Source: Leifsonia sp. EB41 (GTDB lineage: Bacteria > Actinomycetota > Actinomycetes > Actinomycetales > Microbacteriaceae). Taken from it: a DNA stretch of 64,000 nt. The notes below the pieces were generated by a model. The model worked only from the letters and a program-made list of their open reading frames with translations, ran no database searches and was not told the origin of the DNA. Of this stretch, positions 17,380-25,875 are shown piece by piece. The position numbers and the translations under genes were made by a program. Location: contig NZ_JBGCCJ010000001.1 of assembly GCF_041262565.1 (NCBI RefSeq), positions 3,348,001 to 3,412,000 on the forward strand, written 5' to 3'. The stretch's first letter is position 1. Every line of letters begins with the position of its first letter.

Positions 17380-18141
17380 TCAGACCTTGCCGCGCATGAT
17401 GGCCTGCTTGACCTCGGCGATGGCCTGGGTCACCTGGATGCCACGGGGGCAGGCGTCGGTGCAGTTGAAGGTCGTGCGGCAGCGCCAGACGCCCTCCTTG
17501 TCGTTGAGGATGTCGAGGCGCACCTGCGCGTTGTCGTCGCGCGAGTCGAAGATGAAGCGGTGCGCGTTGACGATCGCCGCCGGGCCGAAGTACTGGCCGT
17601 CGGTCCAGAACACCGGGCAGGACGACGTGCACGCCGCGCACAGGATGCACTTCGTGGTGTCGTCGAAGCGGGCACGGTCGGCGACCGACTGGATGCGCTC
17701 CTTGTCCTTCGGCGGCGTGCTGTTCGCGACGAGGAACGGCTGCACCTCGCGGTAGCTCGCGAAGAACGGCTCCATGTCGACGATGAGGTCCTTCTCCAGC
17801 GGCAGACCCTTGATCGCCTCGACGTAGATCGGCTTGGAGATGTCCAGGTCCTTGATCAGCGTCTTGCAGGCGAGGCGGTTGCGGCCGTTGATGCGCATCG
17901 CGTCGGAGCCGCAGATGCCGTGGGCGCACGAGCGGCGGAACGTCAGCGAGCCGTCCTGCTCCCACTTGATCTTGTGCAGGGCGTCGAGGATGCGGTCGGT
18001 CGGGAACATCTCGACGTCGAAGTCCTGCCAGCGCGGCTCGGTGTCCACGTCCGGGTCGAACCGGCGGATGATGAGCGTCACGGTGAACGACTGGACCGGG
18101 GCCTCCGGGGCCGGGGGAGTCTCGAGCACGGCGCTGGACAT
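17380..18141 (-). CDS. sdhB: Succinate dehydrogenase iron-sulfur subunit
   Basis: 253 residues carrying the three Fe-S clusters that pass electrons from SdhA to quinone. SCAHGICGSDAM (about residues 70-81) with the preceding strand binds the [2Fe-2S] cluster; CILCAACTSSCPVF and CRTTFNCTDACPRGI hold the [4Fe-4S] and [3Fe-4S] ligands. ATG 18141 overlaps the sdhA stop by one base. It is the last gene of sdhCDAB, part of complex II at the inner membrane face. Confidence 0.97.
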   Translation of the reverse strand: MSSAVLETPPAPEAPVQSFTVTLIIRRFDPDVDTEPRWQDFDVEMFPTDRILDALHKIKWEQDGSLTFRRSCAHGICGSDAMRINGRNRLACKTLIKDLDISKPIYVEAIKGLPLEKDLIVDMEPFFASYREVQPFLVANSTPPKDKERIQSVADRARFDDTTKCILCAACTSSCPVFWTDGQYFGPAAIVNAHRFIFDSRDDNAQVRLDILNDKEGVWRCRTTFNCTDACPRGIQVTQAIAEVKQAIMRGKV

Positions 18142-19943
18142 CAGTACTTCCTCTCCATCGGCTGGTAGCGGGTCACGACGACCGGCTTCCAATCGAGCGT
18201 GATGTGGTCTGCCGCGTCGGCGGAGTGCGGGTCGCCGGTGAGGTAGGCCATCGTGTGCTGCATGTAGTTCTCGTCGTCGCGCTTCGGGAAGTCGTCGCGC
18301 ATGTGACCGCCGCGCGACTCCTTGCGGTTGCGGGCCGAGAACACGACCACCTCGGCCAGGTCGAGCAGGAAGCCCAGCTCGACGGCCTCCAGGAGGTCGG
18401 TGTTGAAGCGCTTGCCCTTGTCCTGCACCACGATGTTCTTGTAGCGCTCGCGCAGGCGGTGGATGGTGCCGGTCACCTTCTCGAGCGACTCGTCGGTGCG
18501 GAACACCTGGGCGTTCCGGTCCATCTCGTCCTGCAGTTCCTTGCGGATGGCGGCGATGCGCTCGGTGCCCGTGCCGTTGCGGAGCCCGGCGATCATGTCG
18601 CGGACGGCCTTGGCCGGGTCCGCGGGCAGCGGGACGGCCGTCGCGGTCTTGACGTACTCGACCGCGTTGTTGCCCGCGCGCTTGCCGAACACGTTGATGT
18701 CGAGCAGCGAGTTGGTGCCGAGTCGGTTGGAGCCGTGCACCGACACGCACGCGCACTCGCCCGCGGCGTAGAGGCCCGGGACGACGGTGGTGTTGTCGCG
18801 CAGCACCTCGGCGTTGTTGTTGGTCGGGATGCCGCCCATCGCGTAGTGCGCGGTCGGCATGACCGGCACGGGCTCCACGACGGGGTCGACGCCCAGGTAG
18901 GTGCGGGCGAACTCGGTGATGTCGGGGAGCTTGGTCTCCAGCACCTCCGCACCGAGGTGGGTGCAGTCGAGCAGCACGTAGTCCTTGTGCGGGCCGGCTC
19001 CGCGGCCCTCCGCGACCTCCTGGACCATGCAGCGGGCGACGATGTCGCGCGGCGCGAGGTCCTTGATGGTCGGGGCGTAGCGCTCCATGAACCGCTCGCC
19101 CGAGGCGTTGCGGAGGATCGCGCCCTCGCCGCGGGCGCCCTCGGTGAGGAGGATGCCGAGGCCGGCGAGGCCGGTCGGGTGGAACTGGAAGAACTCCATG
19201 TCCTCCAGCGGGAGCTTCTTGCGCCAGATGATGCCGACGCCGTCACCGGTGAGGGTGTGCGCGTTGGAGGTCGTCTTGTAGATCTTGCCGAAGCCGCCGG
19301 TCGCGAACACGATCGCCTTCGAGTGGAAGACGTGCAGCTCGCCGGTGGCCAGCTCGTACGCGACCACGCCGGCGGGCTGGTCGACGCCGTCCACCTCGTT
19401 CATGATCACGTCGAGGACGTAGAACTCGTTGAAGAAGTTGATGCCGAGCTTGACGCAGTTCTGGAACAGCGTCTGCAGGATCATGTGGCCGGTGCGGTCG
19501 GCCGCGTAGCAGGCCCGGCGGACCGGAGCCTTGCCGTGGTCGCGGGTGTGGCCGCCGAAACGCCGCTGGTCGATCTTGCCCTCAGGCGTGCGGTTGAACG
19601 GCAGGCCCATGTTCTCGAGGTCGATGACCGCGTCGATGGCCTCCTTGGCCAGGATCTCCGCCGCGTCCTGGTCGACGAGGTAGTCGCCGCCCTTGACCGT
19701 GTCGAAGGTGTGCCACTCCCAGCTGTCCTCCTCCACGTTGGCGAGCGCCGCGGCCATGCCGCCCTGCGCCGCGCCGGTGTGGGAGCGGGTGGGGTAGAGC
19801 TTCGAGATCACAGCGGTCTTCGCGTGCGGGCCGGCCTCGATCGCGGCACGCATGCCCGCGCCGCCTGCGCCGACGATGACGATGTCGAACTCGTGATAGT
19901 GGACGCCGTCGATGACGGTGGATTCAGTGGTTTCAGTTGTCAC
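18141..19943 (-). CDS. sdhA: Succinate dehydrogenase flavoprotein subunit
   Basis: FAD-bearing catalytic subunit oxidising succinate to fumarate. The dinucleotide fold [18 protein letters not shown] opens the protein; the FAD-attachment segment is [20 protein letters not shown], with the histidine expected to bind FAD covalently; the active-site region includes [20 protein letters not shown] and [14 protein letters not shown] chose GTG 19943 (600 residues). A TTG at 19961, directly after the sdhD stop, would add six residues and cannot be ruled out. Third in the sdhC-D-A-B row. Confidence 0.95.
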   Translation of the reverse strand: MTTETTESTVIDGVHYHEFDIVIVGAGGAGMRAAIEAGPHAKTAVISKLYPTRSHTGAAQGGMAAALANVEEDSWEWHTFDTVKGGDYLVDQDAAEILAKEAIDAVIDLENMGLPFNRTPEGKIDQRRFGGHTRDHGKAPVRRACYAADRTGHMILQTLFQNCVKLGINFFNEFYVLDVIMNEVDGVDQPAGVVAYELATGELHVFHSKAIVFATGGFGKIYKTTSNAHTLTGDGVGIIWRKKLPLEDMEFFQFHPTGLAGLGILLTEGARGEGAILRNASGERFMERYAPTIKDLAPRDIVARCMVQEVAEGRGAGPHKDYVLLDCTHLGAEVLETKLPDITEFARTYLGVDPVVEPVPVMPTAHYAMGGIPTNNNAEVLRDNTTVVPGLYAAGECACVSVHGSNRLGTNSLLDINVFGKRAGNNAVEYVKTATAVPLPADPAKAVRDMIAGLRNGTGTERIAAIRKELQDEMDRNAQVFRTDESLEKVTGTIHRLRERYKNIVVQDKGKRFNTDLLEAVELGFLLDLAEVVVFSARNRKESRGGHMRDDFPKRDDENYMQHTMAYLTGDPHSADAADHITLDWKPVVVTRYQPMERKY

Positions 19944-19961
19944 AGCTTTGGTTTCCGTCAA

Positions 19962-20405
19962 TCACTTGGCCGGGCAGAACGAAGGCAGGTCGGCCGCGTG
20001 GGCTCCTGCCGGGCACGGGTCGAAGGTGAAGATCACGAGCGTGCCGAGCACGATGAGCACGACGACCGCCGCCAGGACCGCCCACTTGAGGATGCGGTTG
20101 ACCATGACGTTGTGCGCGTAGTCGTTGATCAGCGTGCGCATGCCGTTGCCGCCGTGGATGAGCGCGAGCCAGAGCATGAGCAGGTCCCAGACCTGCCAGA
20201 ACGGCGTCGCGTACTTGCCGGCGACGAAGGCGAAGTCGATCTGCTTGACGCCGGCGCCGAGGACGAGGTTGATCAGCAGGTGGCCGAAGATGAGGATCAC
20301 CAGCACGAGGCCGGAGGCCCGCATGTAGATCCAGCCCCACTTCTCCCAGTTGACGCCCTTGCGGGCCGGACGGGCCGGCGAGCGCGGAGCCTCGATGGTC
20401 GTCAC
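19962..20405 (-). CDS. sdhD: Succinate dehydrogenase membrane anchor subunit D
   Basis: 147 residues with three membrane helices (about 28-50, 70-90, 105-128) that help anchor SdhAB and bind haem and quinone. HLLINLVLG in helix 1 and WLALIHGGNGMRTLINDYA in helix 2, with its histidine, are the expected haem- and quinone-proximal elements. It starts with GTG one base after the sdhC stop. Confidence 0.93.
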   Translation of the reverse strand: MTTIEAPRSPARPARKGVNWEKWGWIYMRASGLVLVILIFGHLLINLVLGAGVKQIDFAFVAGKYATPFWQVWDLLMLWLALIHGGNGMRTLINDYAHNVMVNRILKWAVLAAVVVLIVLGTLVIFTFDPCPAGAHAADLPSFCPAK

Positions 20406-20406
20406 G

Positions 20407-20823
20407 TCAGTTCACCTCCGAGAAGATGTGGATGAGCTGCGTCGGCACGAAGCCGGCCATGAGGATCACCCAGAGTGCGATGACGATCCAGAACATGACC
20501 TTCTGGTACTTGACGCCCTTGCTCCAGAAGTCGATCAGGATGATCCGGATGCCGTTGAAGGCGTGGAAGATGATCGCCGCGACGAGCGCCATCTCCCCGA
20601 ATCCCATGATCGGGTTCTTGTAGGTGCCGATCACCGCGTTGTACGCCTCGGGGCTGACCCGGACGAGCGAGGTGTCGAGGATGTGGACGAGAAGGAAGAA
20701 GAAGATGGCGACGCCGGTGATGCGGTGAAGCACCCACGACCACATGCCCTCACGGCCGCGGTACAGCGTGCCGCCCGGCCTCGACTTCGTCGGTTGCAGG
20801 GTCCCTGCCGCTTGCTCTGGCAC
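20407..20823 (-). CDS. sdhC: Succinate dehydrogenase cytochrome b556 subunit C
   Basis: 138 residues, three membrane helices. HRITGVAIFFFLLVHILDT (about residues 33-51) matches the SdhC signature with haem-ligand histidine, and FHAFNGIRIILIDF is the second conserved block. GTG 20823 follows GGAGGG by six bases; the in-frame TTG at 20829 touches that ribosome site and is unlikely. It is first in the operon. An upstream TAGACT box and a perfect 20-bp palindrome probably govern it. Confidence 0.94.
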   Translation of the reverse strand: MPEQAAGTLQPTKSRPGGTLYRGREGMWSWVLHRITGVAIFFFLLVHILDTSLVRVSPEAYNAVIGTYKNPIMGFGEMALVAAIIFHAFNGIRIILIDFWSKGVKYQKVMFWIVIALWVILMAGFVPTQLIHIFSEVN

Positions 20824-20877
20824 GAACAACCCTCCCTGGTTGCGATCGCGGAAAGATGGCGCACGAAGCGCGTCGCA

Positions 20878-20942
20878 AGTCTATGCCGCGGAGCGCGTGC
20901 GCGCTGCTTAGGGTGGCCTTGGTTATCTCGACGTCGAGATAA
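20878..20942 (-). promoter_or_regulatory. sdh promoter region with a perfect 20-bp palindrome
   Basis: On the minus strand TAGACT (20878-20883) is a likely -10 box 55 bases before sdhC. About 40 bp further upstream lies TTATCTCGACGTCGAGATAA (20923-20942), a perfect 20-bp palindrome, surely a binding site for a dimeric regulator. Next to it TTAGGGTGGCCTTGGTTAT (20908-20926) matches 13 of 19 positions of the DtxR/IdeR iron box, mostly in one half. Repression of sdh by DtxR-type proteins is known in corynebacteria, but this match is weak. Confidence 0.6.
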
Positions 20943-20960
20943 ATGGGCGTCGCCCGCGCC

Positions 20961-22082
20961 TCAGAGCACGTCCGTCGAGCCCGTGACCTTCAGCGCGTCC
21001 ACCACCGACTTCACCCGCTGAGCGTTGTCCGTCGTCGTCACCAGCAGCGCATCGGGCGTGTCGACGATGACGATGTCCTTCACGCCGATCAGGCTGATGA
21101 CGCGCTTGGTCGTGGTGACGACGATGCCGCTGGAGGCGTCGGCGAGCACGCGGGCGTTCTCGCCGAGGATGGCGAGGTCCGTGGTGCGGCCGCCGGAGTT
21201 CAGCTTGGAGAGCGAGGCGAAGTCGCCGATGTCGTCCCAGTCGAAGTAGCCGGGGATGACCGCGAGCCTTCCGGCGACCGCCGCGGGCTCGGCGACGGAG
21301 TAGTCGATCGCGATCTTCTCCAGGTTCGGCCAGATCCGGTCGACGGCGGGGCCGCGGGTGGCCGGGTCGTCCCAGGCCTCCGCGAGCTCCAGCAGCCCGG
21401 CGAGGAGTTCCGGCTTGGAGCGGCCGATCTCCTCCAGCAGCAGGTCGGCGCGGGAGATGAACATGCCCGCGTTCCACAGGTAGGACCCGCTCTCGAGGTA
21501 GGCCTCGGCGGTCTTCAGGTCGGGCTTCTCGACGAACGACCGGACTTCGAGGGCGGTCGGGGCGCCCTTCACGGTCAGTTCGTCGCCGGACCGGATGTAG
21601 CCGAACCCGACGGCGGGCTCGGTCGGCTTGATCCCGATGGTCGTGATGTAGCCGGCGTCGGCGGCGGCGACGGCCTCCTTCACGGTGGAGGCGAACAGCC
21701 GGTGGTTGCGGATGACGTGGTCGGCGGCGAACGACCCGACGATCACACCGGGCTCGCGGCGCTCCAGGATGGCTGCGGCCAGCCCGATGGCGGCGGTGGA
21801 GTCCCGCGGCTCGGACTCGAGGACCACGTTGGCGTCGGCCAGCGCGGGAAGCTGCGCCTCCACGGCGGCCCGGTGGGCGCGTCCGGTGACGACCATGATC
21901 CGCTGCTCGCCGGAGATGGGCGCGAGCCGGTCCCACGTGTTCCGCAGCAGCGTCTGCCCCGACCCGGTCAGATCGTGCAGGAACTTGGGGGCGTCCGCCC
22001 GCGACAGCGGCCACAGCCGGGAGCCGATCCCGCCCGCCGGGATGATGCTGTAGAACCGGTCGAGCGTGCCACGTGAAGTCAT
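20961..22082 (-). CDS. manC: Mannose-1-phosphate guanylyltransferase
   Basis: Makes GDP-mannose from mannose-1-phosphate and GTP. 373 residues, the single-domain length without the isomerase half. The nucleotidyltransferase signature is IIPAGGIGSRLWPLSRADAP at residues ~13-32; VGSFAADHVI is the HADH-like block; FVEKPD and WNAGMFISRA follow. The N-terminus is ATG 22082, exactly six bases after a TATCCT box on the same strand, with no ribosome site, so a leaderless transcript is likely. It is divergent from a GT4 glycosyltransferase that may use GDP-mannose. Confidence 0.93.
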   Translation of the reverse strand: MTSRGTLDRFYSIIPAGGIGSRLWPLSRADAPKFLHDLTGSGQTLLRNTWDRLAPISGEQRIMVVTGRAHRAAVEAQLPALADANVVLESEPRDSTAAIGLAAAILERREPGVIVGSFAADHVIRNHRLFASTVKEAVAAADAGYITTIGIKPTEPAVGFGYIRSGDELTVKGAPTALEVRSFVEKPDLKTAEAYLESGSYLWNAGMFISRADLLLEEIGRSKPELLAGLLELAEAWDDPATRGPAVDRIWPNLEKIAIDYSVAEPAAVAGRLAVIPGYFDWDDIGDFASLSKLNSGGRTTDLAILGENARVLADASSGIVVTTTKRVISLIGVKDIVIVDTPDALLVTTTDNAQRVKSVVDALKVTGSTDVL

Positions 22083-22156
22083 GACGAAAGGATAGCGAGC
22101 GGTTCTGGTCACCTTCCGTTCACAGTCGGGACATTCCCCGACGCGACACTGTGGTC

Positions 22157-23326
22157 ATGCGGGTCGCCGTCGTCAGCGAGAGCTTCCTCCCCACAGTCAA
22201 CGGGGTGACCACCAGCGTCCTCCGGGTGCTGGATCATCTGGCCGCGGAGGGCCATGAAGCGATCGTGATCTGCCCGGAGGCCGGGGCGCCGGAGGAGTAT
22301 GCGGGGTACCGCATCCACCAGGTGCCCTCGATCGCGTACCGGCAGTTCCCGGTCGGGCTGCCCAGCCCGCAGGTGCAGCGCATCCTCGCCAGGTTCGAGC
22401 CCGATGTGCTGCATGCGGCCTCTCCCTTCTTCCTTGGGGCGCAGGCGATCGCCGCCGCCAACCGGGTCGGGGTGCCCTCCGTCGCCATCTACCAGACCGA
22501 CGTCGCCGGGTTCGCCCGGCGCAACGGGCTCGGGATGACCGCCGCCATCGCCTGGAAGTACGTGCGCTGGGTGCACGAGGGCGCCGATGTCACCCTCGTT
22601 CCCTCGTCAGCCAGCGAGTACGACCTCCGGGAGGCCGGGGTCCGCCGGCTGGCCCGCTGGGGGCGGGGCGTGGACCTGGAGCGGTATCACCCGAACAACC
22701 GGCGCACCGCAGGGGCGGTGGCACTCCGGGAGCGGCTCTCGCCCGACGGGGAGGTCGTCGTCGGCTACGTCGGCCGGATCGCGCCGGAGAAGCAGGTCGA
22801 GCGGCTGCGCGTGCTGCGCGGGCTGCCGGGGGTCTCGGTCGCGATCGTCGGGGACGGCCCGGCACGGGAGGCCGTCGAGCGGCAGCTCCACGGCGTCCCG
22901 ACCACCTGGCTCGGCCGGCTCGGGGGCGCGGACCTCGCCGCCGCCTACGCGGCCTTCGACGTGTTCGTCCACACCGGCTCCGAGGAGACCTTCGGGCAGA
23001 CGGTCCAGGAGGCGCACGCCTCCGGCCTCCCTGTCGTCGCGCCGCGTGCCGGCGGCCCGATCGACCTCGTCGAGCACGGCGTGGACGGGCTCCTCTTCCC
23101 TCCGGCCGACGATCGCGGACTGCGCGCCGCCGTCTCCATGCTCGCCACCGACGCCCCGTTGCGCCTGCGGATGGGGGAGGCCGGCCGCCGGCGCGTTCTC
23201 GGCCGCGGCTGGGACGTGCTCTGCTCCGAGCTCGTCGGGCACTACGAGCAGGTCATCCTCGACGCCTGCACCGACGTCCGCCGTGGCGGAGCCGAACGCA
23301 CCGGCCGGCTGCGCGCGTACAGTTAG
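22157..23326 (+). CDS. GT4 glycosyltransferase, mannosyltransferase-like
   Basis: 389 residues of GT-B fold. The start MRVAVVSESFLPTVNGV is typical of the MgtA/PimB-like GDP-mannose-dependent alpha-mannosyltransferases of actinobacteria. VGYVGRIAPEKQVERL (~residue 197) opens the donor domain, and EETFGQTVQEAHASGLPVV (~277) carries the EX7E motif. The divergent manC gene makes GDP-mannose, which supports the donor guess. ATG 22157 follows GACACT by six bases; a GTG six bases earlier is possible. Product probably a lipid or wall mannoside. A stem-loop follows. Confidence 0.87.
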   Translation: MRVAVVSESFLPTVNGVTTSVLRVLDHLAAEGHEAIVICPEAGAPEEYAGYRIHQVPSIAYRQFPVGLPSPQVQRILARFEPDVLHAASPFFLGAQAIAAANRVGVPSVAIYQTDVAGFARRNGLGMTAAIAWKYVRWVHEGADVTLVPSSASEYDLREAGVRRLARWGRGVDLERYHPNNRRTAGAVALRERLSPDGEVVVGYVGRIAPEKQVERLRVLRGLPGVSVAIVGDGPAREAVERQLHGVPTTWLGRLGGADLAAAYAAFDVFVHTGSEETFGQTVQEAHASGLPVVAPRAGGPIDLVEHGVDGLLFPPADDRGLRAAVSMLATDAPLRLRMGEAGRRRVLGRGWDVLCSELVGHYEQVILDACTDVRRGGAERTGRLRAYS

Positions 23327-23368
23327 GTGGCGCTGCCGCCCGGTCGCCGGGCGTTGCACGGGCCACCT
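23325..23368 (+). terminator. Stem-loop after the GT4 gene
   Basis: Outer arms AGGTGGC / GCCACCT and an inner stem CGCCCGG-TCG-CCGGGCG form a branched or interrupted hairpin beginning at the last base pairs of the stop codon. It probably separates the GT4 gene from corA. Confidence 0.6.
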
Positions 23369-23397
23369 CACAGTTTCCGCGCACCAGGAGGTGAACC

Positions 23398-24534
23398 ATG
23401 GCGAACCTGAACCGACGCGGCATCCCGATGCCCTTCGTGTCCCGAGCCCGGCGGGTCGATCCTCCCAGTTCGCCCGCGCCCGTCCCCACCGAGCCGCAGC
23501 GTGCGGCCGGCCGCTCCAGCATGGTGGACAGCGCGATCTACGCGGACGGCGTGCGGGTCGCGTCGCCGCGCACCCTGGCCGAGACCTACCGCGCGCTGGA
23601 CGACACCCCGGGCGGCGTCGCCTGGATCGGGCTGTACCGGCCGACCGAGAAAGAGCTGATGTCGCTGGCGGAGGAGTTCAGCCTCCACCCGCTGGCGATC
23701 GAGGACGCTATCGTCGCCCACCAGCGACCCAAGCTGGAGCGGTACGACTCCGTGCTGTTCGTCGTGCTGAAGGCGGCCAGCTACCTGGACGTGCCGGAGG
23801 AGGTCGACTTCGGCGAGCTGCACCTCTTCGTCGGGCCGAACTTCGTCATCACGGTGCGGCACAGCGAGTCGCCGGACCTGTCGACGGTGCGGCACCGGAT
23901 GGAGCGGGAGCGCGACCTCCTCGCGCTCGGCCCGCAGGCGATCCTCTACGCGATCATCGACGCCGTCGTCGACGCGTACAGCCCGGTCGTCGCCGGGCTC
24001 GCCAACGACATCGACGAGATCGAGACGCAGGTCTTCGGCGGCGACGTGCTGGTCTCCCGGCGTATCTACGAGCTGTCGCGGGAGGTCATCGACTTCCAGC
24101 GGGCGACCCATCCGCTGTCGTCGGTGATGGTCGCCCTGGAGCGCGGCTCGGCGAAGTACGGCGTCACCGAGGAGCTGGAGCGGCGCCTGCGCGACGTTGC
24201 CGACCACCTCACGCAGGTGAACGAGCGGGTCGACGGCTTCCGCTACCTGCTGCGCGACATCCTGACCGTGAACTCGACACTCGTCTCCGAACGCCAGAAC
24301 GAGGAGATGACGCGGCTGGCGCACTCCACGCACCGCCAGGGCGAGGAGGTCAAGAAGATCTCCTCCTGGGCGGCGATCCTCTTCGCGCCGACGCTGATCG
24401 CCGGCATCTACGGGATGAACTTCCACAACATGCCGGAGCTGGCATGGCCGCTCGGCTACCCGCTGGCGGTGCTCGCGATGGTGGGGTTGAGCACGCTGCT
24501 GTACGTGGTGTTCAAGAAGCGCGGGTGGATGTAG
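23398..24534 (+). CDS. corA: CorA-family magnesium/cobalt transporter
   Basis: 378 residues. The long N-terminal cytoplasmic domain is rich in acidic and basic residues; two C-terminal membrane helices flank YGMNFHNMPE (about residue 340), the GMN selectivity motif. The last residues KKRGWM are the usual basic tail. AGGAGGTGAACC before ATG 23398 is a near-perfect ribosome site. It functions as a homopentameric Mg2+ channel in the membrane. No partner genes; downstream is the nucleoside importer leader. Confidence 0.95.
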   Translation: MANLNRRGIPMPFVSRARRVDPPSSPAPVPTEPQRAAGRSSMVDSAIYADGVRVASPRTLAETYRALDDTPGGVAWIGLYRPTEKELMSLAEEFSLHPLAIEDAIVAHQRPKLERYDSVLFVVLKAASYLDVPEEVDFGELHLFVGPNFVITVRHSESPDLSTVRHRMERERDLLALGPQAILYAIIDAVVDAYSPVVAGLANDIDEIETQVFGGDVLVSRRIYELSREVIDFQRATHPLSSVMVALERGSAKYGVTEELERRLRDVADHLTQVNERVDGFRYLLRDILTVNSTLVSERQNEEMTRLAHSTHRQGEEVKKISSWAAILFAPTLIAGIYGMNFHNMPELAWPLGYPLAVLAMVGLSTLLYVVFKKRGWM

Positions 24535-24698
24535 CCGGTTCTGCTCAAATGCGCAGGTGCCAAACAGCCGCGCATTTGTAACGCTTGCATGAAGAAGCCG
24601 GATTCGACCACAGTGCGGTTCGTCATATTCGGTAACGTGCACTGCATATCCTTGCCCGTTTGCACCCGAGCGGGCACTGCATCTTGGAGGACAAAACC
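24535..24698 (+). other. Leader region of the nucleoside importer operon
   Basis: The 164 bases between corA and the lipoprotein gene are less GC-rich than the coding DNA. GCACTGCAT occurs twice in direct orientation (24639-24647 and 24674-24682, 35 bp apart), the second just before the GGAGG ribosome site. GCCCG...CGGGC can form a small stem between them. These may be regulator sites or part of a leader RNA. I see no riboswitch I can name and no convincing promoter hexamers. Confidence 0.4.
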
Positions 24699-25781
24699 TT
24701 GACAATCACAGCCCGTAAGGCCGCCCTCACCGGCCTTGTCGCAGCCGGCGTCGTCGCGCTGCTCGCAGCCTGCGGTTCGGCGCCCACGTCGACCAGCACC
24801 GCAGCGAACTCGAAGTACCTGCCCTGCATCGTCTCCGACCAGGGCGGCTTCAACGACCGCTCGTTCAACCAGCTCGGTCTGGAGGGCGTCCAGGAGGCCG
24901 CTCAGAAGATCGGCAGCTCGTACAAGTCGGTCCAGTCGAAGAGCGCCAACGACTACCTTCCCAACATCAAGAGCCTGATCCAGCAGGGCTGCAACATCAT
25001 CGTCGCCTCCGGCTTCAACCTCGTCGCGCCCGTCAAGCAGGCCTCCGCGGAGAACCCGAAGGTCAACTTCGTGATGGTCGATGACAACAGCATCAAGGCG
25101 GACAACGTCAAGCCCGTCGTCTTCAACACCGACGAGGCCGGCTTCCTGGCCGGCTACGCCTCGGCGAGCTACTCGAAGACCGGCGTGATCGGCACCTACG
25201 GCGGCCAGAAGCTGCCCTCGGTCACCATCTTCATGGACGGCATCTCGGACGGCGTGAAGTACTACAACCAGCAGAAGGGCGCCACGAAGAAGGTCATCGG
25301 CTGGGACGTCGCGTCGCAGGACGGCCAGTTCGTCAACAGCTTCGTCGACCTGAACACGTCCAAGACGATCGCGCAGACCATGCTCGGCCAGAACGCCGAC
25401 GTGCTCGCCCCGATCGGCGGCCCGATCTACCAGGGCGCCGCCTCGGCGATCAAGGACGGCGGCAAGAACGTCGCCCTGATCGGTAACGACGCCGACGTCT
25501 TCCTGACCGACCAGAACGGCTACAACAGCCTGTTCCTCACCTCGATCATGAAGAACATCAAGCCGACCGTCTCGACGATCGTGCAGCAGGCCGCCTCCGG
25601 CAGCAAGTTCGACAACTCGCAGTACGTCGGCACGCTGAAGAACAACGGCGTCGGCATCGCTCCGTTCCACGACTTCGCCTCGAAGGTCGACTCCGGCCTG
25701 CAGGGCGAGCTCGACAAGATCAAGGCCGGCATCATCGACGGTTCGATCAAGGTCGAGTCGCCGTCGGCGTTCTCGGAGTAA
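24699..25781 (+). CDS. BMP-family nucleoside-binding lipoprotein (BmpA/PnrA type)
   Basis: Substrate-binding component of a nucleoside ABC importer, tethered outside the membrane. TTG 24699 after GGAGG gives a 360-residue precursor. The signal peptide ends in the lipobox LLAAC (Cys at about residue 24). Family landmarks follow: SDQGGFNDRSFNQLGLEG, ANDYLPNIKSLIQQGCN, NTDEAGFLAGYASA and IGNDADVFLTD. A hairpin separates it from the ATPase gene, the usual arrangement giving excess binding protein. The neighbours cdd, deoA, add and punA support nucleosides as substrate. Confidence 0.92.
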   Translation: MTITARKAALTGLVAAGVVALLAACGSAPTSTSTAANSKYLPCIVSDQGGFNDRSFNQLGLEGVQEAAQKIGSSYKSVQSKSANDYLPNIKSLIQQGCNIIVASGFNLVAPVKQASAENPKVNFVMVDDNSIKADNVKPVVFNTDEAGFLAGYASASYSKTGVIGTYGGQKLPSVTIFMDGISDGVKYYNQQKGATKKVIGWDVASQDGQFVNSFVDLNTSKTIAQTMLGQNADVLAPIGGPIYQGAASAIKDGGKNVALIGNDADVFLTDQNGYNSLFLTSIMKNIKPTVSTIVQQAASGSKFDNSQYVGTLKNNGVGIAPFHDFASKVDSGLQGELDKIKAGIIDGSIKVESPSAFSE

Positions 25782-25796
25782 TCCCAGCGACACCCC

Positions 25797-25823
25797 GGGA
25801 GGCCGGCCTTGTGCCGGCCTCCC
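25797..25823 (+). terminator. Partial terminator between binding protein and ATPase genes
   Basis: Perfect 11-base arms GGGAGGCCGGC and GCCGGCCTCCC around a CTTGT loop, 15 bases after the lipoprotein stop. Since the ATPase and permeases have no clear promoter of their own, this is probably an attenuating or mRNA-stabilising hairpin rather than an operon end. Confidence 0.65.
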
Positions 25824-25875
25824 AACCTCGTCCGTCATGGCCGACGCACAGCCCGACACCCACAAGGCCCCCCAC

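Noticed and set aside
18204-20435. A 743-codon open frame on the plus strand across sdhA and sdhD
   Set aside because: Antisense to well-supported sdh genes and composed of Val/Ala/Arg/Asp-rich sequence without motifs.
20908-20926. A confident DtxR/IdeR iron box before sdh
   Set aside because: Only 13 of 19 positions fit and one half-site is poor; kept as a weak possibility rather than a feature of its own.
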